From Gorsachius magnificus (taxonomy: Eukaryota > Chordata > Aves > Pelecaniformes > Ardeidae), in NCBI GenBank assembly GCA_034008185.1, contig CM067084.1, positions 46,079,099 through 46,143,098 on the forward strand: DNA of 64,000 nucleotides, read 5' to 3'. Each line of letters opens with the position of its first letter. Position 1 is the stretch's first letter. The notes under the pieces are model-generated. The model worked only from the letters and a program-made list of their open reading frames with translations, made no database searches and had not been told where the DNA came from. Made by a program: the position numbers and the translations under genes. Shown here piece by piece: positions 37,601 to 50,039 of this stretch.

Positions 37601-38439
37601 TCCAAACCAAGCCAAACTGAAACCAATTTGGGTTTAATGGAAAAGCACTCTTCCCAGTTCCTGGACTGGAGCCTGGTTCCAGTTCCTGGTTAGAGCCACA
37701 GCCAGCTGCAGGCAGAGCTCCTACAGCATCAGCATAGTCAAGAAACTGTACGAAGTGAGTGGCTTCTGAATGACGAATGAAGTGTATGAATTTATGAGCC
37801 TCTATTGCCCTTTGATGGAGAGGTGTGGCCATTTTTCAAGGGGAGCCAGCTTTATGTTACTCAGCGTGTGTGATTCTCTCCTTTAGAGATTGAGTTATTC
37901 GTGTAACGAGGCAGACTGCCATTGCTTACCCTCGCTAAAAACTGGAGAGGCAAGCGATTATTTAAAAAACAAAAAAAGCAACCCAACCCCCCCCCCAATA
38001 TATTAGTGTCAAAATATTTCAGTTATAATAGCTTAAATTGTTTGTTTTAATGCAGGTATGGAATGTATTTGACACCATTGTTTTTTTTAACAACCAGAGC
38101 CAAGATTTACAAAAAATATAAACCACAAATAAGCGTATGTAAAAAAATCCTATTCTGAATGCGATTAGTGCATGCCACTTGCAAATGTCAGCAGTTATTT
38201 TTAGTGGAGAGCATTTGTAAGATCTGGCAGAGAACTCTTGAAATGTCAGGAGGGTAAGAGGAAGCACAGCAGAAGCCAGATACGTGTACTAATATGTAAG
38301 AGGATTGGAATAGTAAGTCCATCATTTTTTGAAAGTCAAGGTGGAGCTGTCTTGAAACCAACCTGAGAGATCAGAGTTCCCTTCCCATGTCATAGGCATT
38401 GTGCAAACATGACAAAATTACTTGAGTTTTTGGAAGAAG
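34647..38439. other. AT-rich DNA, no gene recognised
   Basis: No supported exon or transposon is seen. A good acceptor (CTCCTCCGTGGCAG, to about 37356) has no matching donor or conserved frame. The 104-codon minus frame at 37518-37832 is unsupported. A run of ten C's lies at 37987-37996. The segment 37880-37965, with several CpGs, may be constrained. Confidence 0.5.
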
Positions 38440-38469
38440 CTTGGTTTCCTTATAACCTGAGGAAAGAGA

Positions 38470-38600
38470 TCGTTCTCCCCCTCCCTCCTCGTTCACAGAC
38501 AGATTGGTATTGTTAAACAGCATATTGCACTCTACTTTTAAGAAATGTGTGTTACGCTTACGTAATTTCTTTCTGGTAGATTTATCAACAAGATTTGTCT
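38470..38600. promoter_or_regulatory. Candidate element with PAR-bZIP site
   Basis: Unique sequence contains the perfect palindrome TTACGTAA at 38558-38565, the ideal site for NFIL3 and the PAR bZIP factors (HLF, DBP, TEF), preceded by GTTACG. The CpG in the core is retained although CpGs are rare around it. Function is inferred from the motif only. Confidence 0.27.
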
Positions 38601-38633
38601 CAAAATATCTCAGAAGGTGTATACTCTGTCTTA

Positions 38634-38680
38634 GATATATATATATATATATAAAAATGAATTATATATATATATAAATA
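38634..38680. repeat. (AT)n microsatellite
   Basis: Two runs of AT dinucleotides (about 38634-38653 and 38661-38677) are separated by a few non-repeat bases. The repeat is likely length-polymorphic. Confidence 0.9.
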
Positions 38681-38690
38681 AAAATACCCA

Positions 38691-39713
38691 TTCAAGCCCC
38701 ACTGGAGGCTATAAAAGGAAGGACAATTCTTTGACAGCGTTGTTCACAAGCTCGGGGTAGTGCTCTTCAGTGTTGTTATCGTTTTGCTTGATACGGGAAT
38801 AGCTGTAGGCTTGCTGGGTGTACTCTATTAACAATATTTTCACAGTGAAAGGTGGGTCAGATTTGTGTGCAGCAGTATTTCAAGCATATCCTTCATCTCA
38901 TGCATGGTTCTAATTTTGTCTTCTGTTTCTAATAACTCTGATTATATATTTCTGCTTCCATATAACAAGGAAAGCTACCGAGTCATTATTGGTGCAAAAC
39001 TTGATACCTCTTAGGATTAAATAATTTATCTTTTCATTTGTGCAGGAATTGCACTTTCCTCTTTCATAAACATTGCACTCGTGGATTTTGTGTCATGCAA
39101 GCTGAAGTATGACATTTTCACTTACAGGTTATGTAGGGGTTTATGTTTGCTGGTTGTTGTTTTTTCCCAAAGCCTCACACCTAAAGGTGTGTAAAGTCCT
39201 GTCCCCTCTGCGCTGGTCAGTGCTGGTGTCTGCATCAGAGCTCTGTCCTCAGAAATCAGTCTGAATCCCTACAATTATTAAGGTCTTCCTGGGCAGACCC
39301 CAGGCTTTGGAGTCACCAGGAACAGAAAGACTCCCATCCCTTTCCTATTATCCTCTTGTGACTGATTGTTGGGAAATGGTGGGAGGTATAAATCTAGGGG
39401 CCTAACTTCTTTGAAAAATTTTACAGATGTTACATCCTTTATTGCTTTCTTGGTTACAGAAAAGGTAATTTTCATCCTTTAAAAGTATATCAGGTTATGG
39501 AAAATTACACTAAGAGTTGTAGATAAAATGGACCACCCGGGTAAACAAATGACATTCTAATGACTAAAACCCAACTTTGAGTCCTCTTCTATTGCAGTGC
39601 ATATTCTGAGAATGAAAATATAGGACTTACTGATAGGCAAATATATTTCTGCCTACAATAGAAATAACAGGACTGGCAATGATGGAAAATGAAAAAACAG
39701 AGTAAGCAGTAGC
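38691..39713. other. AT-rich DNA, nothing recognised
   Basis: One kilobase with no supported gene or repeat; the frames are short and random. Confidence 0.55.
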
Positions 39714-39735
39714 TTAATTGCATTAATGCAATTAA
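39714..39735. repeat. Perfect 22-bp palindrome with homeobox/POU-like half-sites
   Basis: Each half reads TTAATTGCATT and is the exact reverse complement of the other, with no spacer. The half-site combines a TAATT homeodomain core and ATTGCAT/ATGCAAT, close to a POU octamer half. A symmetric site could hold a dimer of a POU or homeodomain factor. Palindromes this long are not common by chance, although AT richness helps. No binding data are available here. Confidence 0.9.
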
Positions 39736-40817
39736 CAGTTTTAAAAGTGATGCATTTTTCTAAGCAATGTTAGAAATTATTTTGCAGAGTTCCTTTAAAA
39801 ATATATAGCAAGTAAAAATTCTGCTCTCTGCCTAATTCTGGAGGATTTAAATAAAACAAATAAATAAATAAGGTCAGTAATAAAGCTTAAGGGACACTGT
39901 CAAACATTAACACATACAAAATTTGACCTAATGTAAAAAAAAAAAGTTATATTTTTATCTATGCTCTGAGCCTGAGAATTCTGCAAAAATGAAACTTCCG
40001 ATAGAAATAAAAAATCCCAGCTAGGCAGCCAGCTCACATTAACACAATTCCTTCTTTGCATTTGCAGGTAAATCTCTTTTATCTGCTTCCTTCCTTCTTG
40101 TGCTGAACAATTCAATATACAAATACAACATTCTGAAGCATTTACAGAGTCGAACTCTCCTTTGCACTATTACAATATTACAGCAGGCAGATAGTTGGAA
40201 GACTTGTATGTTCCCAAAGAAAAATCTACTATTATGAAAATAATGTGCGAATTAAGTCAATGTTGTTAATTTATTTTACAAGTCTAATATAAAACAGTGT
40301 TTTCCTTCTTTATATAATCATTCTGTGAGATTTCAGCTACTTAATATCAAAATCTTTGGATAAATACTGTTTTAGGTTTGGAGCTGTATGATGCAATGAA
40401 CTATAGAAAAAGGAAAAGAAGACATAATACAAGACTTTTTTTTTGTTGCATTTTATTCATACAAAATATTATGAGTTTTATTATTGATGAAGCTAAGAAT
40501 GAAAGAAGATGGATGTCAGAAGGCAGCTCCTTTTGTACTGGTGTGAAAGAAAAATGGCTCACATAAAACCAAATAAACCTGGAACTATAAAAATACTGAA
40601 TATAAAAACATTTTTTGTGGGAGGGCAGGAGTTTATTTTTTTTTTCTTTAATGGGGAATGGATAATGATATAAGAATGACTCAGAAATTGCCAAAGTCAA
40701 AGTACTGTTTCAAGAAAAGATATTAAGAGGCAAAACTAGGCCAGGGCAAAATTAAAAATAAAATAACAACCTGAGTTTAGGATCTAAATCCATATTCAAA
40801 CCCTTTATAGTAGAGTT
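39736..40817. other. AT-rich DNA, nothing recognised
   Basis: The stretch contains a short (AAAT)n-like run near 39850-39870 and A-runs. The overlapping opposite-strand frames at 40378-40700 are unsupported. Confidence 0.55.
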
Positions 40818-40857
40818 GATATTTGAAAAGTGCATATGATATTTGAAAAATGCTTAA
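40818..40857 (+). repeat. Imperfect tandem duplication, 2 x 20 bp
   Basis: GATATTTGAAAAGTGCATAT at 40818-40837 is repeated at 40838-40857 with four changes. It is probably an older slippage event. Confidence 0.75.
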
Positions 40858-40980
40858 CACCCAAGATTTCCAAGATTGAGATTGGTATTTTAGAACACTA
40901 GGGTCCTAAGAACATAAAGCGCAAATGGAAACATTTAACTGGAGGCTCTGATGTTTGTGACTCTTGACTAATACCTAAAT

Positions 40981-41016
40981 AAATAAGGCAATATAAAAAA
41001 ATAAGGCAATATAAAA
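40981..41016 (+). repeat. Perfect tandem duplication, 2 x 18 bp
   Basis: AAATAAGGCAATATAAAA occurs twice in direct succession (40981-40998 and 40999-41016) without mismatch. It lies 120 bp from another tandem duplication, which suggests a locally slippage-prone stretch. Confidence 0.9.
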
Positions 41017-44000
41017 TGTAGAGGAAGCATTTGTTGCAGGAGAGTGCTACGTTTTTCATCTGAATCCATGGCGAGCCCAGAGTAAGAGACTTAGGAAATT
41101 TTAAATTGGCATTACCAAGCAGATCTAATTACTAGGAAGGATGGACAGGAGACTGTCACTTTTCAAAAGATGTTGTCTTGGAAAATAAATCAGAGATTAA
41201 TTAAGAGGGCCACAAGTGAAGAAATGTGGAGGAAAACCTGATTATGATGTGCTGGAGCTCAAGGAAGTCTAGAGAGAGGGAGCCAAAATAGAAAGGAAAA
41301 AAATGCTGTAGTGGGGAAAAAATTTCCAGTATACAGAGTTCATGTGAAGGCAGAACTTGTTCTCCAAAAAATGGCAGTCTAGCTCAGTGTTATTGCCTAC
41401 ACATTTTGAGCACTGCATAGGCCATGATTACAAAATACAGATATTTGCGAGAGACATGTCTGTGATGTGAATATATAGTATTGTAAGGAAAGGAACTGAG
41501 AGACAGGGCTGTGATTCTCCTCTTTTTCTATTCCATAAGTCATTCCTGATCTTTACTTGACCAAATAAGTTATTAATATATCTTAGAATTGCTTGAATAA
41601 AAAAAACCAAACAAACAACACAGAAAAGCCTTCAGAGAATTTTTATGCATAAATTTGCAGAATTTTTAGTGTGCCATTTTGCAGTTTAGCAGATTGACTT
41701 TCGGGGCACTTGGCCCACACTAATCTTTGAACCTAACAGAAAAAGAACACTGCTGTTGCATTTGTATCTCAGCAGAGTGGATTGCTGACAAGCTGGATAT
41801 TTTGGGTTTTCTCAGGGCGTTCAGACACTGCTAATAACTTGGTAACAAAACAATTAAGTCTGAATGCAGTGTTATTTAGCTTGTCAAACAAAAGGCAGGC
41901 AGCATTGTTTCACTTCCCAAAAGAATCAGAATTGTGAAACTCTGAGCATGTACTTGTCCAGTGCACCTACCTGCTGTGGCTACTCATTGCAATCTTTAGT
42001 GTCACGGTACTTCTGTTGATTTTGTGGAACTAGAAAATTTTCTACAAGAAAATGTAATAGACAGTAGTCTGGTTTCTTCTGAGATGTCAAATACCTACTT
42101 TATTATAGTGAGAAAGTGACAGTCAATTTAAACCAGAATTTATTGAGAACATTAAGAGCTGGAAGGGCTTTGGCTAATCACTGTAATGTCCCCAACAAAT
42201 GGTAAATGAAAGCATGAGGAAATTGAGTTAACGCAAGTTAAAAGTTCACATACTTACTGAATTACATTAACAAACCTACAACCTAATTAAATTATCGAAA
42301 ACTACTCATTTCACTCTGTCCCGTTATACTAGTGAATGCATGTGATGGTGTTTTCTTAGACGCATAGCAGTTGACAAGTATAGCATGAGTCAGATAAAAA
42401 GCCAATGAACAAGATCAAAGGCTGAATTATTTACCGATGTGCTGAATTTACTCATATACTGAACAGTTATACTCAATGATGAGAAGAGTTTTGTGTTGGT
42501 GCTTGTTTATATTCTTCATCTTTGTACCTTAAAAAATCGGTGTTGTCCCAACTAGAATATATGGATAAAATTTATCCATTTCTCCTCCTTTATGGAATTT
42601 GGTGGGGGGGAAAGACTAGAGGGGATGAAGTAGCATGCAATGTGTGTATGTCCATAGGCATGTATTTCAGGTGTGCTGGTATCCCTTCAAATTGCAAAAT
42701 GTATCTTGCTGGTTTATGTACCATTATGCTACTTCACAAAGATCCTTTTACATGCCTAGATTCCTAGTAAGATATAACATTTAAGATCATGTTTTCTGAG
42801 TTTCTATGTTATTTTACTGGAATAATCCTTCAATTATTTTTCTTTAAATTCAAAATAAAGGGATAAAAATACTTCACTAGTATAACTGGCAAATTTCCTA
42901 CAATCCCTCCTACCGACTCAAGGTTTATTGAAAATACAGTGGTTAAAGAAACTTTGTGTGGTTTCAGCTTATGGCATAGTAGTTTGTATTTGAAAACAGT
43001 AGGCAGATCTTTGAGTATCTATGAGAAATTTGATTCAGTAGACAGATAACATCAGGTACAGGCAGTAGCATTCTCACTTCTAGCAGCACATGGGGCTGTT
43101 TCAAGAGAAGAACTTCAGGATAGTGAGCAGCAGAAATTTTTGCAATTTGGAGAGTTTTCAGGTTTCTGCATTTGCTGGCTTTGCTTCCTTGAAATGAAGA
43201 AAATCATGTAGGATACCACTCAGTCCTTTAGCAAACCACAGAGGACAGAAACATCTGAACACCTTTTCCTGGGAAAAGTCAGTGTCAGCACCATAGAGGA
43301 GTCAACTCTGTCATCTAACACACAAATGAATAAGGAAAGTTATTGATGGTGGCAGATGAGACAGTTTTCAGCTCTAGGAAAAAAAAAAAAGTGATGGTAT
43401 GACTGTCATAAAATATCAAGATGGCATTCCGGCAACATTCAAAATTGGGTGTATCCCATAGGAAGTTTCATCTTTTATTTCATCTTGAGAATGCATTCTT
43501 CTCCCCAACTGTTACTTAGAAAAATAGTTACTTTTCAGAGAGAAAGGTGTCACACATTTGTTTCTAACTGCTTCCTAAAAGAGAAAAGCAAGCATAAAAA
43601 TGAAATTTTTTTCCAACCCTCAGAGAAATGATTATTTTATGAAATGAGAGGACCTGTTCACTTGTATTTGATAGTTCTAAGTGCTTGCCTACTAAAAAGA
43701 AAGGACATCATTGATTGTTTATTGCTGATGTGAAGATTAGAGTCAAGAAATTATGTCAGTTTGCCTTCTGTAAAAGGAGAGCTTCTAAAATTCATAGCAA
43801 TCATTCTTAACTAATAATCACGGAGGGAAGTTTAACATTAAGACTTGCTGACAAAGAAACAAAAAGCATTATCCTTTTTTCCCAAAAATATTTGATATTT
43901 TAATATTTCTCCATTTAAGTTTCTTAGTTTTAAACTCTATCACAGGTAATACATTTATTTGAAATAAATAATAATAATTTTTCTGTGTAGCAAAGAACTG

Positions 44001-46070
44001 CTAGTTTTGATGCTGGTGTTTGCACACCACCCCAGCACCACCATCAAAAAGACAAACAAATGAAAAATAAACACCCCATGCTCTAAATATCATACTTGGG
44101 CATTCGTGGGTAGCTTGAAACCAGCTTCAGGGAAGCCTATGAAAATAAGCATAGGTTCACTTCTCATAAATGCAGAAACACCTTCATTTAAAACTGAGAC
44201 ATTCGTATAAGTTTTCCCTCTTTAGACAGATAAAATCTCATCAATTTCTGAGTCAAAAGTGAATGGAAGATAAAAGTCTCTGGGAGCGCAGAGCAGCTTA
44301 GAAAGCCCATTACAGCCTGAGAAGATGACCAAACCTAGGGTAACATTCAAATCGCTACTGTACTATAAAAGCATGAAGACTTATTCCAGAGAATGATCGT
44401 TTTGGAGGGTTTTTTCTTTCAATCTGAATGCAAGGGTTTGCTTTTAATGAATGAGAAGAAGGAAGGAATTATATGTTATGGCTCTGAAGTGCTTTCTGAA
44501 ATTCCAGCATCTGTAACAGGTAATCAAATTCCTTTCACTTTAGCTGTAAGCTGCTCGCCCTTGGTGATGAATGCCACGTATCTTACAGTCCTTATCCGCC
44601 TCTCTGCTAAGATCAGCGCTGCTGAAAATTCCAGTGAAATCAATGCAGTTATCCTGGTGTAAAGCTGGACTAATGCAATGAAGGAATGAGCTCTAAGATT
44701 CGAAATGCCTTACATGGCTGTGAAGTAAAAACAGTTACTGCTTTCAAAAAACATTTTGCAAAAGATGTTTGTAGATATTTTAATGGGATTTCTCAAGGTC
44801 CTTTGGCTTACTACTTTTTTCTTTAGATTGTCCAAGGGTAGGTCAAAATACCTTTCACTTCACCCTGGCATATGTGCTATAAATATTGGTGTTTTCACCA
44901 TATTATGCAATTGCTTTTGCTCCTGTGAATCCCACATAATACAGAAAAAAATGTTTTCTAATATATAGCTTATATTAAAGCAATAGCATATAGTATGTCA
45001 GATTTCTTACGAGTAAGTTCTTATAATGGCTTTCATAAAAATGCGAGTATCTGTTTCTCTTAGTTTTGAATTTAAGTAGTATTGCATTATCTATAAGTAT
45101 CTCTGATTGCTTCATAGGCATTCATCACGCTGAAATGATTTGCCATGTCTAAACAAGCTTGAACAATATGAAATTTTAAAGATACTGCTGTAAAGCCATT
45201 CTTTAATTGTACTAAAGTAATGAAAAGCATATATTACTTTAGTTTAGAAAACATGGAAATGCTAATTCATGTGAAGTGTTTATTTTCTATGCATATATTG
45301 CATTGTTGTATGTGGTGTTAAAAGCTGTTCCTCTTTTTACATTTTCATTTTTTTCTTTTTTATCTGTTTTGCAATAGGAATTTCTAAAATGCATCGACTT
45401 GTTAAAATTTTACCAAAGTTTCTAGACATTATCATCAACTTAGGCTTTCTGATATAAGAATATTGAATATTGAACATATTGAACATGAGTTAAATAAGAA
45501 TATTGGTTGTCAACAAGCAACAGTGAAACAAGAAGGAATTTAAATTAAATCTATGTGTGTTCAGATAAAGGATAGCATTAAAATAAGAAAATTACACAAC
45601 AAACTAGAGATAGGCCCAAATTATTTCTAGGTAAATAGAAAATTTCAACATAACTAGAACAAAGTAAACAGAGATTAAATTCTTTTGAATTACTATTTTC
45701 TAAAAGAAAACAATTTCACCATTATTTATGAAAATCCAGTTATAGCTAACTATGAATTCTGTTTATTAATTTTCTAACTGCCTTTTAGGACCTTCTTGTT
45801 ATCCAAAATTAAACATTCAGTATTGTCTCAATTTTTCTCAGCAATGGAACTTTTCCTTTTAGAAAAAGACTATCCAGGACCACAGCTGTAATATTGAGGA
45901 GTGCAGTGAGTTTGATATGACAATTTCCTTTTTACATATTAGATTACTTTTCTCTATTCATAGAACACATTTTTCATGCAATGTCAGGTTGCTTTTGGTG
46001 GGGTTTCCATCCAGACCATCATGTATTTACTACAATCACCATTCAGTGTATCTCAGCAAATGGCTTCTCT
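41017..46070. other. AT-rich DNA, no gene recognised
   Basis: Five kilobases without a supported gene, transposon or RNA. Short frames (for example 44393-44662 plus, 89 codons) have no domain. The A-run at 43379-43390 is minor. Confidence 0.5.
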
Positions 46071-46108
46071 TCCCCCCGTCTCCTCCCCCCTCCCCCCCTT
46101 TTTTTTTC
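46071..46108. repeat. C- and T-rich tract
   Basis: C-runs of 6, 6 and 7 bases (46072-46077, 46085-46090, 46092-46098) are followed by a T-run. The minus strand is purine-only over most of the tract, giving G-quadruplex or triplex potential. Confidence 0.85.
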
Positions 46109-47089
46109 TCCCGCACTTTTCTCATCCCTAGAGAGCTCTTCTCCTCAAAATTGCCAATATGCAGTTACTGGGATTGATAGGTAGCTTCTGGAGTTTATTC
46201 TCTATTAGTGTAGAGTTAATCAGGTGTATGAGATCCCTGAGAATCACTATTTTTTTTATTTATTAATAGACATTTATGGAAAAGAATTTTGGGTTTGGTT
46301 TTTCTCCAAAAGTACATCTAACATTTAAACACATAATTTATATGGATTTATACTGGGAATTATATGATGAGATACCGTTCTTGCTTTGGGAATTTCTGTG
46401 AGAACATTCAAGAGGTTTGGCTAGTAAATTCAATTACCTAGCTGTAGTGACAGGAATGCAGAGCATTGCATATGCAAAGATCATCATGATTTACAAAAGA
46501 ATTCAAATTCAGTCTGAGATGCTTTTCCGCACAGATTTTCCTGACAGATGTATATACTTTTACAGCTTTTAATGGGACTTCTTCTGGGACTTGGGATTGA
46601 TTCTGCAGCATTTTTGTAAACTCAAAGTAAACAAACTGGAAGCTTTTTAAGCGTATGGGCTGCATTACTGATATCTGAACACGTTTTCTTTTTGGTTTAA
46701 ATATACCAGTCATTTTTAAAATAAAACTTATTTTTCATGTAGCAAACATCTGACCTTATGTTGTCACTTTCAGACCATGAAGTCTGAAGAGATGCTACTG
46801 AAACTAAGTTCTTTGTTATTGTATAAGGCTACAGTTAATAATTCAGAATAACAACATACTACGGAGTGCATTTGATTCTCAAAATGAATACACGTCCCTG
46901 TTAAGCACTGGAGCTCTTTGTCCTGTAAGTTCTTAGCGTGTATGGTACCAGTATGCTATAGCTGAAGATGATATTAATATTAATGAAGAATGGAAGCTGA
47001 GGTATAGTGACTCGCATTCTTTCCCCAGCCCCCTACAAGCAAATCCATTAGTATAGATAGATCATCATTAATAAACAAGGAGGACAAAA
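46109..47089. other. AT-rich DNA, nothing recognised
   Basis: No gene is recognised. The 91-codon minus frame at 46438-46713 is unsupported. A short perfect ATTAATATTAAT palindrome lies near 46973-46984. Confidence 0.5.
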
Positions 47090-47340
47090 TAGCTCTCAAT
47101 GCAGGGACAGTTTTGCGTGACCTTTGGTACAATAAGCTTGTACTTGGTCATTGTGATGCTCTGGGCTGACCTCCGCAGCAATGTTAAATCTGATGTAACC
47201 ATAGAGAAACATTATCGGTGCTTCATGTGCAACTTCAGTGTTTCGAGCTGCTGAGCTTTAGGGGAAAGAAGTGTCGAGCTTTTCTGTTTGTATGTCGTTG
47301 TACTCATTACAAAAGGGTTTCATCCAGGGATCTCAAGTGT
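47090..47340. promoter_or_regulatory. Candidate conserved non-coding element
   Basis: Complex sequence has more CpGs than its flanks (TTTTGCGTGACC, CTCCGCAGC, TTATCGGTGC, GTTTCGAGC, GTGTCGAGC, TGTCGTTG). TGACCTTTGG resembles a nuclear-receptor half-site. It contains no repeat and no coding frame. The call is inference from composition. Confidence 0.25.
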
Positions 47341-50039
47341 AAATCTATAGAAAATTAGTTGTCAGAGTCATTAGGGAAAAGATGCAGTTTATTGCTTTGT
47401 ATTAAAAATTAGTACTTTTAATATGCTGTGCTGTTCATAAAGGCAACACTGACTCAGGATCCAACTTGTTTCTGGACATCCACCAGAAGAATTATTTTTA
47501 ATTGTTAAGGCTCAACATGGTCCCCACAGATTTCATCGTCTAAAGAATTACTCATCTCCTGATCAAGTTTATACTTCTAGACACTGCAAAATTGCTTGGA
47601 GATTAAAACCACTAAACTCTTGATGCATTACAGGTCTGCTGAGAACACTGTTTTCATGAGCTTTTGAGAGCTGCAAAACTTTCAGAACACGGGGTTTTTT
47701 CAGTATATGATTGGAAAAAAAAAAAAGCACATAAAGTATTATTGGTTTAATTCAGTTCTGAGATTACCCAAATGAAGCTCTAAGTGTAGCTTCCACATCT
47801 ACCATCTTATAAAGCTTCCGTCTGGATACTGCATGGCTAGGCAGAGGAGTTGGGAATAATTATGAGTGTCCCAGAAAAGTGACAAAAGCATGCTTGCATT
47901 TCAGTGCGTGCATAGCAGTAGAAATGACCAGTAGAAATTATGGTATATTAATACTTTAAATAACAATTTGTACTTGTAACTCACAAGGTAATTGTGTGTT
48001 GTAAAAGAAGGCTGTAAAAGAGGCGAGTGCTAATTTTTAAGTGATGTGTAAGTAGTCGTTGTGCAAAGCTGCAGGCAGAGTGTAGTGAGCATAAGAGCAG
48101 GGCTCAGCATGATCCCCTGAACCAGGATTTAGAGTGCAAGTCTCACTTCTTTCCCAAACCTGTTTCATGCATACAGCTACTCCAGCAATTTTAAATACAT
48201 ACGTTTCTAGTTATGCTCTTCTGAGTATGTGCTTTTTACATGCAGCCATCAATAACATTGCATTTGTGCAGCCTGGGAGATGTACCTGTCATTATTCAGC
48301 ATAGTAACTTCAACAGTATTGGTTTATGGTTAGTCTTTGCACTCCAGAAGTATCCCAAGCTTTCCAGGAGCTGCATTTCCAGTTTCATCCTAGTCCTAGC
48401 CTGAGACTTTTTTTTTTTTTTTCACAATAGCTGAACTTGTCTTTGTTTTCAACTGCCACGACCCCTCCCTGTTCCCAGCATTAATATTCTTGGTTGATGT
48501 GAGGAAATATGGCCATAGTCCTACTCCAGATTGCAGCAAAAACTTAAACTATGACCTTCCAGGGCAGGAGGGAAATCCTGCCGTATTTGTAACAACGAAT
48601 CTGTCGCTAGGCAATATAGCTGGGCTCCAAAGAAATTTCCCTGTGTGTATTTTCCCTCTTATGCATTATTAATGCTGCTTTTTAGATCCAGTCAAGCTTC
48701 CCCTCCTTTTTTTTTTTGCCAGTATTCCTGTTTACTTCAGTATCTGGACTCTAGCTAGTTGCTTTGGCTGGCTGATGGAGACTGCTGTTTGGAAACTCAT
48801 TGTCTCACCAGGATACTTGACTGTTCCTGAAGCACCATCTCTACTGTAGGAGGAAGGGCAGTGCCCCTCCCAGGGTTGAGTGAGCAAGAGCTCTGGTAAA
48901 TATTTTTCAACTAAAAAATACTTTTTTTTATATATATATATATCTTTAAGGGCTAAAAAGGATCTAGATTACAAAAGACAAATTCAGGTCTAAAGGAAAG
49001 AAGTGAAATGACATTAACATTGATAAAGTGAGGCTCAGATAAGTTTGTGTATTCTCTATCCATTCCAATCTGCTGAAAAACTTAGGCATGCTCTAGAGGT
49101 AAATATATAGCTTAAACCACAAAAAACCTCACTTTGTTAATTTTAGGGCATTTAAAATTAAAACCATGTTACCTTCAGAAACACTACATCAAGAGAACTT
49201 CTCAGTATTTCTTTCTATTTCTTCTATCTGCGATCTGCTCATTTTTATGACCATCAAAAAAATAATCAGCAAATCAGTCGATTGCATCTAGACAGTATTT
49301 TATGAGTCACACAGCATCCGTTCTGGATGCCTTCAGAAAGGTCATCATTCACAAAATGCCTTGTAATGTATACTTACCCCAAATATCGTCACGTTCTGAG
49401 TGATAGTATTAGGTATTACCTTGGTAGGTTTGAGGCCTGAGACATTTTAAGTAAATATTGACAAAGAGAGGAAAAGGAGGGAAACTGGAAATAGTAAAGA
49501 ATATGTGAATTCTGATCTCATATCATTTGTCCGATTGTTACTTCCTTGGGGATGCAAAAGCTAGAGCCCCTGCTTAACCATATATTTATGCTTAACAAAG
49601 TTCTTGTGCTAATGGAATGCAATTGCTAAAATTTAAAAATATGATTATAAACAAAAGATCAGAGATTGCTACCATACGTGTTAATCAGCTGGAATAAAGC
49701 CCTTGGCTCTCTTATTTGGAACAAAAGTCTCCCACTGCCTATGTCCAGCGTCCCAACCCCGCTTGAAGAAAGCCTCTGCCTTCCAGCTAACGACTGCTGA
49801 TCTCTCTTTCTTTGGGTAATCCATATTACTGACACCTTCATGTCACTCTGAAAACACTCTCCCTCTTGACGCTGATTCCTTGGCATTAAGGACTTCATAA
49901 GCATTATTTTACAATTAGCAATGTAATTATATAGAAGTACAGCGTTAGCTGACTAGTTTGTAAACTTCATTAAGAGGAAAACATAAAAAATGTTATTAGG
50001 TTTTATAACTTTTTTTCTTCTTGTCCCTATTCTAATTCC
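47341..50039. other. AT-rich DNA, no gene recognised
   Basis: A T-run lies near 48410-48422 and a (TA)n run at about 48930-48943. Nothing is assignable to a gene; the 81-codon minus frame at 49659-49904 is unsupported. Confidence 0.5.
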
